The notes under the pieces were generated by a model, which saw nothing but the letters and a program-made list of their open reading frames with translations, was not told the DNA's origin and did no database searches. Position numbers and translations under genes: made by a program. Shown in pieces: positions 53,025-61,210 of a DNA stretch of 64,000 bases. Each line of letters opens with the position of its first letter. Positions within the stretch are counted from its first letter, which is position 1. This stretch comes from Streptomyces antibioticus (GTDB lineage: Bacteria; Actinomycetota; Actinomycetes; Streptomycetales; Streptomycetaceae). The DNA lies in contig NZ_KQ948431.1 in the NCBI RefSeq assembly GCF_001514065.1, positions 139,434-203,433 of the forward strand. The letters are read 5' to 3'.

Positions 53025-54145
53025 GAGGCGGGCTCCGGGGTGACGAGACGGCCGTCGGACAGCCGGTTGTTGCGCCACACGTTCCCCGCGCCCTTGTCGT
53101 TCCAGTGCGCGACGACGCCGTAGCCGCCGGAGGAGGGGTGGAACTCCGTCGAGAAGATGTTGTCGGTGACCTTGATCCCGGTGGCGCCCGTGGAACCGCC
53201 GTAGAGGGCGTACGCGCCGCCGGCGATCCAGTTGTCGTCGACGGTGACGTTGCGGACCACGCCGACGTCCGCGAACAGGCCGATGCTGCCCGAGGCCCCC
53301 TGCTTGAGGCTGGTCTCGTTGAGCAGGGTGTTGTGGCGGATGGTCAGGTGCCCGGTGTTGCCGCCGCCGCTGATCACCGCGTTGGTGTGCTGCCACTCGC
53401 CGCCGAGGTTCACGAACGGTTCGATGTCGTGGACGTAGTTGTCGTGGATGTCGCCCTGTCCCATCGACAGGGCGTCCCCGAACACCGAGATGTCGCACCA
53501 GCCGACCTCGATGGAGCTGCCGCCCATGTTCGACACCGCGTAGTCCACACCGCCGTTGTCGGGGCCCGTGCCGGGGACGGCGGTGATGGTGGAGTGCAGG
53601 ACCCGCAGTCCGCTGAAGCCGGGGCGCAGGTTGATGCCCCACCAGCTGTCCGAGGTGATCTTGGTGTCGATGATGGTGACGTTGTCGGCGTAGATGTCGA
53701 GGGAACCGGTGATGTCCTGGCCCCGGATGACTGTGCCGTCGGTGCGGATGGTCTTGTAGCCGGTCTTCTTGGGGGTCAGACGGGTGCGGGGGCCGGTGGT
53801 GCGGGCGTCGGGGAAGCCGCAGGCACCGGGGGAGGCACAGCCGGTCCGGGCGGCGGGCGTGCCGCTGGGAGCGGGAGCCTTCGCCGACGCGGACGGGCGG
53901 GCCGACGGTGACGACGAAGGAGACGGCGAGGCGGCCGGGGTCTTCGTCGCCTCGCCGATCTCGGCCGACGGTGTGGCGCTCGACGCCTTCGGGGAGGCGC
54001 TCGTACGGCAGGACGGCTGGTCCTTCGGGCAGGCCGCCGAGGCGGACTCGTCCGATCCCGATCCCGAGCAGGCCGCGCTCGCGACCGTCAGTAAGGCCGC
54101 GAGCAGCAGCCCCTGGAGTGAGTGTCGGCGGGTGGGCCGTGACAT
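53021..54145 (-). CDS. Secreted right-handed beta-helix protein, probable lipoprotein
   Basis: The 374-residue protein has a signal peptide ending ALLTVASAACSGSGSD, a lipobox-like site with Cys in a non-ideal context (SAAC). A roughly 70-residue Ser/Pro/Ala-rich linker follows. A parallel beta-helix domain covers about residues 130-374, with coils such as ADNVTIIDTKITSDSWWGIN, GDIHDNYVHDIEPFVNLGGE and IRHNTLLNETSL. Such folds act as polysaccharide lyases, hydrolases or epimerases. Inside an exopolysaccharide locus it may trim or modify the polymer, but no catalytic set was identified by eye. The start is ATG 54145. Confidence 0.88.
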   Translation of the reverse strand: MSRPTRRHSLQGLLLAALLTVASAACSGSGSDESASAACPKDQPSCRTSASPKASSATPSAEIGEATKTPAASPSPSSSPSARPSASAKAPAPSGTPAARTGCASPGACGFPDARTTGPRTRLTPKKTGYKTIRTDGTVIRGQDITGSLDIYADNVTIIDTKITSDSWWGINLRPGFSGLRVLHSTITAVPGTGPDNGGVDYAVSNMGGSSIEVGWCDISVFGDALSMGQGDIHDNYVHDIEPFVNLGGEWQHTNAVISGGGNTGHLTIRHNTLLNETSLKQGASGSIGLFADVGVVRNVTVDDNWIAGGAYALYGGSTGATGIKVTDNIFSTEFHPSSGGYGVVAHWNDKGAGNVWRNNRLSDGRLVTPEPAS

Positions 54146-54150
54146 CCGGG

Positions 54151-55725
54151 TCACCTCAAGTCCTGTTGGGGAGACCGGACCGGTGCGGTCGCCCGGTGCC
54201 GGCCGCGGTGGGGCCTGTCGCCGGGGTCGACGCCGCGCAGGAAGTCGCGGCTGGGCAGGACGCACACCGAGTAACCGGCCAGGGCGATCGTGCCGATGGT
54301 GAGCAGGGCGAGCGGGCCGTCGCCGAGCAGGGGCTCCAGGCCGAGGACGACCGCGGCCATCACAGCCCCGCCGAGGAAGGGCCACGCGCAGGCCCGGGCG
54401 ATCAGGGCGACGCCGATGCCGCCCCGGCCGAGGGCGATCAGGAACACGGGCACCACCAGGCCGCCGGCGACCAGGACATGGCCCTGGGCGACTCCGGCGG
54501 TGCCGTTCGTGCGGGCGGCGACGAGCAGCACCGGGATCAGGGCGACCAGCCACAGGCCCTGCACCAGGAAGAGCGAGCGGCGCTGGCCGACCGCCACGAG
54601 ACAGTCGTAGGCGAGTTCGCTGCCGATGCGGATCAGACCGAGGGCCATCAGCCACGGCAGTGCTGCCGCGGCGGGTGCCCACTGGTCGCCGTAGATCAGG
54701 CGGATGACGGGTTCCGCGAGGCCGGCGAGCAGGACGCACAGCGGGACGGTGCCGGTCATCAGGACGCCCAGGGCGCGGCTGAAGCCCTGGGCGAGGGCCT
54801 GTGGTGAGTCGGCGAGGCGGGAGAAGCCGGCGAAGGAGACCCGGCGGGCGGCCTCGGAGATGATCCGCACGGGCCAGCCGGAGATGTTGAAGGCGAGCAC
54901 GTAGAAACCGAGCGCGATGTTGCCCAGTGTCGCGCCGACCACCATGGTGTCGACGTTGACGACCGCGAGCGCCAGCATGCTCGCCCCCGCCAGCGGGAGC
55001 CCGAACCGCAGCAGGGCGCGGGCCTGTTCGGGGTTCCAGCCGTACTTGAGGGTGCCCGGCGCGGCCAGCGCGCAGCCGATCAGCGTCACCACGTTCCCGG
55101 CGACGGCCCCCACGGCGAAGCTCATCGCGCCCCAGCCCGCGAAGGCGAGGACCAGGGTCACGCCGGTGCCGACGACGAAGTTGAGCCCGTCGATGACCAT
55201 CCGCTTGCCCTGGGCGAACTCACGGGTGAGGAAGCCGCCCGGCACCTGGGCCACGCCGTCGATGAGCACGCACAGGCACATCACCCGCAGCACGCCCGCG
55301 GCGTCCGGCGAGTCGAGCAGACCGGCCACCGTCGGTGCCGACGCGAACAGTGCCACGTACAGCAGCCCGCTGGAGAGGGTGCTGAGGGTCAGCACGGTCG
55401 GCGCGAACCGCCGCGCGTCCCCCTCCCAGCGCACGATGGCCAGGCCCACGCCCAGTTCGTTCGCGGACAGCAGCACCAGGAGCACGGTCTGGGCGATGCC
55501 GTACACGCCCCATTCGGCGGGACCGAGGGCGAAGCGGGCCAGGACGATGCCGGTCGCGAAGTTGCCCAGCCGCAGGACGACGGTGTTGATCAGACTCCAG
55601 CGGGCCGCCGAACGGACCTTCCGGCCGAGAGAGGGAGCGGCGGGTTCTGCGGCTGCCACGGGTTCTACGGCTGGGGGAGGAGCCGTCTCACCGGTCGCGC
55701 TGTCCGGTGCGCGGGCGATGTCCAT
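54151..55725 (-). CDS. Polysaccharide flippase (Wzx, MOP superfamily)
   Basis: The 524-residue protein has about 12-14 membrane helices beginning after RSAARWSLINTVVLRLGNFA, with LARFALGPAEWGVYGIAQTV and the internal pseudo-repeat typical of MOP-superfamily flippases (LKYGWNPEQARALLRFGLPL). It should move undecaprenyl-linked repeat units across the membrane for the Wzy-type polymerase. The N-terminal 35 residues are Ala/Pro-rich and the C-terminus is basic. The gene overlaps the end of the upstream Wzz gene by 38 bp and is followed after 5 bp by the secreted beta-helix gene. Confidence 0.93.
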   Translation of the reverse strand: MDIARAPDSATGETAPPPAVEPVAAAEPAAPSLGRKVRSAARWSLINTVVLRLGNFATGIVLARFALGPAEWGVYGIAQTVLLVLLSANELGVGLAIVRWEGDARRFAPTVLTLSTLSSGLLYVALFASAPTVAGLLDSPDAAGVLRVMCLCVLIDGVAQVPGGFLTREFAQGKRMVIDGLNFVVGTGVTLVLAFAGWGAMSFAVGAVAGNVVTLIGCALAAPGTLKYGWNPEQARALLRFGLPLAGASMLALAVVNVDTMVVGATLGNIALGFYVLAFNISGWPVRIISEAARRVSFAGFSRLADSPQALAQGFSRALGVLMTGTVPLCVLLAGLAEPVIRLIYGDQWAPAAAALPWLMALGLIRIGSELAYDCLVAVGQRRSLFLVQGLWLVALIPVLLVAARTNGTAGVAQGHVLVAGGLVVPVFLIALGRGGIGVALIARACAWPFLGGAVMAAVVLGLEPLLGDGPLALLTIGTIALAGYSVCVLPSRDFLRGVDPGDRPHRGRHRATAPVRSPQQDLR

Positions 55726-56551
55726 GGGTCGACTCCTCGTCGCGCGGCTCTGCGGCGGATGCTCCGGCCATGACGGGCCGTGGTTCTTGGGGCTGGGCGG
55801 CGGTCCGCTCGTTCCCGGTGGACTGCGACCAGCTCGGCGGCCTGCGGATGGCGAGCGTCTCCTCCACGACCGGCACGTCGGTCGCCTCGTCCTGGTTCGT
55901 GGTCTCCGCGTCCTCGTCGGTGGCCTCCGCCTCCTCGGGTGCGTCGGGTCGCCGCTGTCGCCTGCGCGCCTCCACGTAGAAGACGGCGACCAGGCTGAGC
56001 ACCAGCCCCGCGCCGCCCGCCATGATCATGTACTCGAGCCGGGTCTTGGTCTGTGCCACCGGGGTCTGCGGGGCCACGATCGTCGTCATGCGGATCATGG
56101 CCTTGGAGTCGACCGACTGGTCCTGCTGGAACTGGTCCAGCCGCTCCTTGGCATAGGCGGTCAGGATCTTGTCCGAGGACAGGACGGACGCCTGGTCGGT
56201 GCCGGTGACGGTCAGCCAGAGCAGTGGCCCCTGGGCGTTGTCGGCGAGCTTTGCCTCGAACGTCCCCTTCGCGCCGCGGGACTTGAGCTCCCGGAGCGAG
56301 TCGTCGGAGTTGAGGTTGCGCGCCAGGTTGTCGGCCATGCCGGTGAGCGAGGTCTGGCTGCTGAGGAAGGGGTTGCCGTCATAAGCGCGGGTCGCCTTCT
56401 GGGAGTTCAGCAGCACCACCGTGCTCTGCGACTGGTAGGTCACGTGGACCACCTGAGTCACGCCGAAGACCAGGCCCGCGGTCAGCAGCAGCCCCGGCAG
56501 CAGGACGTACCAGCGCCTGCGCATGACTCGGAAGATCTCAGCGAGATCCAT
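55688..56551 (-). CDS. Wzz-family chain-length determinant
   Basis: The 287-residue protein has an N-terminal helix after MDLAEIFRVMRRRWYVLLPG, an extracytoplasmic region (about 35-175), a proline-containing segment IVAPQTPVAQTKTRLEY and a second helix (MIMAGGAGLVLSLVAVFYV). A long acidic, disordered C-terminal tail follows. There is no kinase domain. It is the third Wzz-type protein of the locus. The start is ATG 56551, with AGGGGGGA upstream. Confidence 0.9.
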   Translation of the reverse strand: MDLAEIFRVMRRRWYVLLPGLLLTAGLVFGVTQVVHVTYQSQSTVVLLNSQKATRAYDGNPFLSSQTSLTGMADNLARNLNSDDSLRELKSRGAKGTFEAKLADNAQGPLLWLTVTGTDQASVLSSDKILTAYAKERLDQFQQDQSVDSKAMIRMTTIVAPQTPVAQTKTRLEYMIMAGGAGLVLSLVAVFYVEARRRQRRPDAPEEAEATDEDAETTNQDEATDVPVVEETLAIRRPPSWSQSTGNERTAAQPQEPRPVMAGASAAEPRDEESTHGHRPRTGQRDR

Positions 56552-56599
56552 GGTCCCCCCTACTGACCGGATGTTCGACGAACGTATGTTGCAAGCGGA

Positions 56600-57733
56600 T
56601 CATATGGGGAGCGTTCGGTCCGTGGGTCTCGGTTGATCAGTGGGTCTCGGCCGGGTGTCCGAAGTGCCTCCCTTCACCAGCACCTCGGCGATGCGTTCGC
56701 TGGCCCTGCCGTCCCAGAGTTCGGGCCGGCGCGGTGCGGGCGGGGCGTCCAGAACCCGGTTCACCGTGGCGACGATCCGGGCGGGATCGCGTCCGGCCAG
56801 CACATTGGTGCCCTGCTCGACGGTGATGGGCCGCTCGGTGTTGTCCCGCAGGGTCACACACGGCACCCCGAGCGCGGTCGTCTCCTCCTGGACACCGCCC
56901 GAGTCGGTCAGTACGACACGGGCGGCGTCCTGCAACGCGATGAAGTCCAAGTAGCCTGCGGGCGGCACGAGTTGGATGTCCCCGGGCACGCCGAGCTCGG
57001 CCAGCTTGCCGGCCGCGCGGGGATGCACGGGCAGCACCAGCGGGCAGCGGCCGGCGATCTCGCCCAGAGCCTTGAGGAGCCCCGCGAGCACCTCGGGGTC
57101 GTCCACGTTGGCCGGGCGGTGCAGGGTGACCAGGCCGAACTCGCCCCGGGCCAGGCCGAATCGGTCCAGGACGTCGGAGGCGCGGGCCCGTTCCAGGTTG
57201 GCCAGCAGCGTGTCGATCATGACGTTGCCGACGAGGTGGATCTGGTCTTCGCGATACCCCTCCGCGCGCAGGTTGTCGACGGCGTCGGGGGAGGGGGCCA
57301 GCAGATAGTCGCTGACCCGGTCGGTGGCGACCCGGTTGACCTCCTCCGGCATGCTCCAGTCACGGCTGCGCAGCCCGGACTCGACATGCGCGAGCAGCGG
57401 CCCCGCCTTGGCGGTGACCAGGGCGCAGGCGAGCGTGGAGTTGATGTCGCCGACCACGACGACGATGTCCGGCGCGACCTCCTCCAGCAGCGGCTCGAAG
57501 GCGGTCATCACCCGCCCGGTCTGCTCGGCGTGGCTGCCGGAGCCGACGCCGAGGAAGCGGTCGGGCGGCCGGATGCCGAGGTCGGCGAAGAACACGTCGT
57601 TCATGGCCGGGTCGTAGTGCTGGCCGGTGTGGACGAGGAGGACTTCGGCGCCGCGGCGCTCCAGGGCGTCCATCACCGGTTTGATCTTCATGTAGTTGGG
57701 GCGGGCCCCGGCGACGCAGACGATCCGCGGCAT
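56600..57733 (-). CDS. wecB: UDP-N-acetylglucosamine 2-epimerase family (WecB/WbpI type)
   Basis: The 377-residue non-hydrolysing 2-epimerase has IVCVAGARPNYMKIKPVMDA, HTGQHYDPAMNDVFF, VVVGDINSTLACALVTAK, HVESGLRSRDWSMPEEVNR (catalytic acids) and LTDSGGVQEETTALGVP. It could make UDP-ManNAc. In the company of WbpA, B, D and E homologues it is equally likely to be the WbpI-type epimerase that makes UDP-2,3-diacetamido-mannuronate. It follows the nucleotide-sugar dehydrogenase gene on the same strand, with a 3-bp gap. Confidence 0.92.
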   Translation of the reverse strand: MPRIVCVAGARPNYMKIKPVMDALERRGAEVLLVHTGQHYDPAMNDVFFADLGIRPPDRFLGVGSGSHAEQTGRVMTAFEPLLEEVAPDIVVVVGDINSTLACALVTAKAGPLLAHVESGLRSRDWSMPEEVNRVATDRVSDYLLAPSPDAVDNLRAEGYREDQIHLVGNVMIDTLLANLERARASDVLDRFGLARGEFGLVTLHRPANVDDPEVLAGLLKALGEIAGRCPLVLPVHPRAAGKLAELGVPGDIQLVPPAGYLDFIALQDAARVVLTDSGGVQEETTALGVPCVTLRDNTERPITVEQGTNVLAGRDPARIVATVNRVLDAPPAPRRPELWDGRASERIAEVLVKGGTSDTRPRPTDQPRPTDRTLPI

Positions 57734-57736
57734 GGT

Positions 57737-58996
57737 TCAGAGCACCTCGATCGTGGGGCCGGGGGTCAGGCGGCGACGGCAGTCGAGGACGAACGGGGCC
57801 TGTTCGGCGATGAGTTCGTAGTCGAAGCCGTCGTGGTCGGTGAGCAGGACCACCACGTCGGCGGCGGTCAGCTCCTCCGCGTCCGGCTCGACCCGGACCA
57901 GCCGGGCGTCCACCGGGAGGCTCTCGACGACATGCGGGTCGGCGGCTCTGACCTGCGCCCCCATGTCGAGGAGCAGTTGGGAGATGCGCAGGGCCGGCGA
58001 CTCGCGGGCGTCACCGGTGTTCTTCTTGTACGCCAGACCGAGCAGCAGGATGCGCGAGCCGTTGACGGATCTTCGTCTCTTGTTGAAGAGGTCGGTGATG
58101 CGCCGGGTCACGTACTCCGGCATGTGGTTGTTGATGTCGTTGGCCAGCTCCACGAACCGGAAGCTCTGGCCGAGTTCGCGCTGCACCCGCCAGGACAGAT
58201 AGGACGGGTCGATGGGCAGGCAGTGCCCGCCGACTCCCGGGCCCGGCGTGAACTTCATGAAGCCGAACGGTTTGCTGGACGCGGCCTCGATGGCCTGCCA
58301 CACATCGATGTCCAGATGGTGGGCGAACATCGCGATCTCGTTGACCAGCGCGATGTTCACATGCCGGAAGGTGTTCTCGAGGAGCTTGGCGAGTTCGGCT
58401 TCCTTGGGTGAGCTCACCGGCACGGTGGTGTCGACGAGTTGGGCGTAGAAGCCCTCGACCGCCTTCAGGGAGGCCTCGTTCACACCGGAGACGACCTTCG
58501 GTGTCTCCTTGAAGCCCCACACCGTGTTGCCGGGGTCGATCCGCTCCGGGCTGTACCCGAGATGGAAGTCGGTGCCCGCGGTGAGCCCCGAGCCCTCCTC
58601 CAGGAGCGGCGCGAACAGCTCCTGGGTGGTGCCGGGGTAGGTGGTCGACTCCAGGATCACCGTGGCCCCGGGGCGCAGATAGCGGCCGAGGGTGACCGCC
58701 GACTCCTTGATGTACCGCAGGTCGGGGGTGCCCTCGTGCAACGGGGTCGGAACCGTCACGACGGCGACGTCGAAACCGCCGCAGTCGCGAGCCGACTCGC
58801 TCGCACGGTAGGTGCCGTTGTCCAGCGCCGCGCGGATGCGCTCCGAGGAGACGTCCTCCACGAAGGACTCACCCGCGGCGAGGGTCTTGATCCGGCGCGA
58901 GTCGACGTCGTACCCGATCACTTCATGTCCGACCTCCGCGGCCCGGATGGCCAGCGGCAGTCCGACGTATCCCTGTCCCACCACGACGACACGCAT
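57737..58996 (-). CDS. wbpA: UDP-N-acetyl-D-glucosamine 6-dehydrogenase (WbpA type)
   Basis: The 419-residue nucleotide-sugar dehydrogenase has RVVVVGQGYVGLPLAIRAAE for NAD, the ESTTYPGTTQEL motif, central-domain Lys in AELAKLLENTFRHVNIALVN and the catalytic Cys in PGPGVGGHCLPIDPSYLSW. The C-terminal UDP-binding domain has LLGLAYKKNTGDARESPALR. The GGHCLPIDP form is that of WbpA/WecC-type enzymes rather than UDP-glucose dehydrogenases. It should supply UDP-GlcNAcA, the first step toward a diacetamido-uronic acid. ATG 58996 overlaps the upstream stop by one base (TGATG). Confidence 0.92.
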   Translation of the reverse strand: MRVVVVGQGYVGLPLAIRAAEVGHEVIGYDVDSRRIKTLAAGESFVEDVSSERIRAALDNGTYRASESARDCGGFDVAVVTVPTPLHEGTPDLRYIKESAVTLGRYLRPGATVILESTTYPGTTQELFAPLLEEGSGLTAGTDFHLGYSPERIDPGNTVWGFKETPKVVSGVNEASLKAVEGFYAQLVDTTVPVSSPKEAELAKLLENTFRHVNIALVNEIAMFAHHLDIDVWQAIEAASSKPFGFMKFTPGPGVGGHCLPIDPSYLSWRVQRELGQSFRFVELANDINNHMPEYVTRRITDLFNKRRRSVNGSRILLLGLAYKKNTGDARESPALRISQLLLDMGAQVRAADPHVVESLPVDARLVRVEPDAEELTAADVVVLLTDHDGFDYELIAEQAPFVLDCRRRLTPGPTIEVL

Positions 58997-59766
58997 CAGT
59001 GACTCCTGTTCGCGGGAGCGGTCGACGGGGTGAGCCGGAAACGCTCGCGCGCCGTCATGAGGAGGAAGGCAGCATTGGTGGTGAGGTAGCGCCGGCCCAG
59101 CCGGCGCGGCTCCTGGAGCACGCGGTAGAGCCACTCCAGACCCAAGCGCTGCCAGGCCTCGGGGGCCCGCCTGGTGATGCCGGCGAGGATGTCGAAGGAG
59201 CCGCCGACGCCGTGCACCACACGGGCCCCGGTGCGTTCCCCGTAGGCGGCCGTGAAGATCTCCTTCTTCGGCGAGGTCATGCCAAGGAAGAGCATCTGGG
59301 CGCCGCTGTCGGCGATCGCGTCGGCGATCGCCGCCTGCTCGGAGTCGTCGAAGTAGCCGTTGCGGTGACCGGCCACCTTCAGGCCGGGGAAGCGCGCGGC
59401 CACCCGCAGCACCATCTCCTCCAGCACCTCCTCCTTGGCGCCGAGGAAGTACACCGACACCCCCGCCGTCTCCGCCTCGGCCAGCAGCCGCAGGAACAGG
59501 TCGATGCCCGCCACCCGCTCCGGCAGCGGGGCCTTCAGCACCCGGCCGGCCCACACCACGGCCTGTCCGTCGGCGAGGACCAGATCGCAGCCGGACACCG
59601 CCTTGGCGAGCCGCTCGTCGCGTCGCATGTTGACCAGCTTCGCGGCGTTGACCACGCCGATCTCCAACTGACGGCCGTCCCGCACCGCTTCGAGGCAGCG
59701 CTCGACGGTCTGGTCCATGGTCAACGGGTCCAGCTCGACACCGAACAGGGTCTGACGCGCCCTCAT
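58996..59766 (-). CDS. WecG/TagA/CpsF-family glycosyltransferase (GT26)
   Basis: The 256-residue protein shows the GT26 pattern: TLFGVELDPLTMDQTVERCL, VNAAKLVNMRRDERLAKAV, LADGQAVVWAGRVL, VYFLGAKEEVLEEMVLRVA, LGMTSPKKEIFTA and VGGSFDILAGITRRAPEAWQ. Family members transfer ManNAc or ManNAcA to undecaprenyl-PP-GlcNAc, which fits the epimerase and dehydrogenase beside it and suggests that it adds the second, mannosaminuronic-type sugar. ATG 59766 overlaps the previous stop (ATGA). Confidence 0.93.
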   Translation of the reverse strand: MRARQTLFGVELDPLTMDQTVERCLEAVRDGRQLEIGVVNAAKLVNMRRDERLAKAVSGCDLVLADGQAVVWAGRVLKAPLPERVAGIDLFLRLLAEAETAGVSVYFLGAKEEVLEEMVLRVAARFPGLKVAGHRNGYFDDSEQAAIADAIADSGAQMLFLGMTSPKKEIFTAAYGERTGARVVHGVGGSFDILAGITRRAPEAWQRLGLEWLYRVLQEPRRLGRRYLTTNAAFLLMTARERFRLTPSTAPANRSH

Positions 59767-60929
59767 ATCCGGCCCCCCTGCCAGGCGTGCAGCATCCAGC
59801 CGAACTCGTACGGCCGGCACTCGCGGTCCACGGAGAGCGGGCGGTACACCCGGTCCAGGGACTTGAGCCGAAGGCCCGGAACGGCCCGGGTGGCCAGCCC
59901 CCGTACGGCCCGTACGGCCTTCTTCGGATCGCCCCGGTGGACCTTGCGCCAGGTCACACCGAGCTCGTCGAGGACCAACGGCTCGCGGACGTCCGGGTGT
60001 TCGGAGAACTCGGACACCTCCGTCATCCAGCGCAGACCCTTGCGGATCGCCGCGCCGAAGTCACTGCCGCCCGCGTCGGTGAGATCGAACAGGGCGGTCG
60101 GCGCCATCGCGTGCTGGTGGACGCTGTAGACCGGGTAGCCCTCGATGACTGCGCCGGTGCGCGCGTCGTAGTGCCACCACCACTGCCCGCCGTCACCCTG
60201 CAGTTCGCAGATCCGCTTCGCGCAGGCCTCGGACGCGGCGAGTGCCTCGGCGTCCCCGTCGCCGCTCGCGTGGGCGAGGGCCAGGGCCTGGAGCGGGTAC
60301 GTCTGGTCGGCGAAGCAGCTGACATGCGCCCGGTACCAGGGCAGCAGGCCGGGCGCGGTCGCGTGCGGGAACAGCGGACTCGTGCCGATACGGGCCTTGA
60401 GCAGCCGGTCACGCGCGGAGGGGAAACGTCTCTCCACATCGACCGTGTCACGGGCCGCCGCGTAGGCGGAGAGCACCCAGGCCGCCTCGACCGTGTACTG
60501 CGGCCTGTCGTACGCGTCCAGCGCCTCGACCCGCGCGACGGCGTCGGACAGCTTCGGGTGCCCGGTCTCGGCGGCGGCCCAGGCGATGAGCGCCGCGTCC
60601 CCGAGGTTGGTCACTCCGGGCAGCGACTCCACCAGCAGGCCCGTGAACTCCTGGGCGGTGCGCCCACCCAGTGCCGCCCGCTGCCGGTCCTCGGGCAGGA
60701 AGCGCACACCGAGCGCGGTGATGGCCGCGTACCGGGTGCTGGTCCCGCGCCGGTCCAGGGCCCAGGAGCCGTCCGGTGCCCGGCGTCCGGCCATGGTGAA
60801 GGCGAAGGCCTCCTTGCCGGGCAGCAGCATCGCCGGCAGACCCGATTCCGCCACCGTGAGCAGACGTTGGGCGAGGGTGAGCAGCGACGGATCCTCATGA
60901 CCGAGCGCGGCCAGACGTGACATGGTCAT
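59763..60929 (-). CDS. Uncharacterised helical, alpha-toroid-like protein in exopolysaccharide locus
   Basis: The 388-residue protein has no signal peptide or membrane helix and is built of helix pairs rich in Ala, Leu and aromatic residues. Examples are TRYAAITALGVRFLPE, DAALIAWAAAETGHPKLSDA, TVEAAWVLSAYAAAR and GDGGQWWWHYDARTG. This pattern resembles alpha/alpha-toroid proteins (glycoside hydrolase or terpenoid-cyclase-like), but no catalytic motif of either is clear. It is first in the minus-strand sugar operon and coupled to the WecG-type gene by an ATGA overlap, so it probably acts in synthesis of the same polymer. Confidence 0.8.
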   Translation of the reverse strand: MTMSRLAALGHEDPSLLTLAQRLLTVAESGLPAMLLPGKEAFAFTMAGRRAPDGSWALDRRGTSTRYAAITALGVRFLPEDRQRAALGGRTAQEFTGLLVESLPGVTNLGDAALIAWAAAETGHPKLSDAVARVEALDAYDRPQYTVEAAWVLSAYAAARDTVDVERRFPSARDRLLKARIGTSPLFPHATAPGLLPWYRAHVSCFADQTYPLQALALAHASGDGDAEALAASEACAKRICELQGDGGQWWWHYDARTGAVIEGYPVYSVHQHAMAPTALFDLTDAGGSDFGAAIRKGLRWMTEVSEFSEHPDVREPLVLDELGVTWRKVHRGDPKKAVRAVRGLATRAVPGLRLKSLDRVYRPLSVDRECRPYEFGWMLHAWQGGRI

Positions 60930-61210
60930 CTTTGGGACACACCAACCCCCCTGTGGGCCGTGTTTTGGACAGACTGATGAAACGTCGGGCCAAAATCGGC
61001 CTACGACGGACGGCGGACGTCAGGCGTCCGAGCGGCTCTCACTCCTGGACGCGGGCACAGGTGTCCCCACCACCCCGTAACCCCCCCTGGGCACTACTGG
61101 CTTGTGCGGTCATTGTGCATGGACTGCACACTTCGCACACATGTTATGCCTGTAGATGTTCGAGGATTTGGCCTTTGAGGGAAACAATTGGGAACGGCTG
61201 GAAACAGGAG
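60930..61210. promoter_or_regulatory. Intergenic region upstream of the minus-strand sugar operon, with an inverted repeat
   Basis: This 281-bp gap separates the alpha-toroid-like gene from the WbpD-like gene (same strand). It has a locally AT-richer part (61130-61200) and the inverted repeat TGTGCA-TGGAC-TGCACA (61114-61130). It could carry the operon promoter with an operator. No gene is seen in it. Confidence 0.35.
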
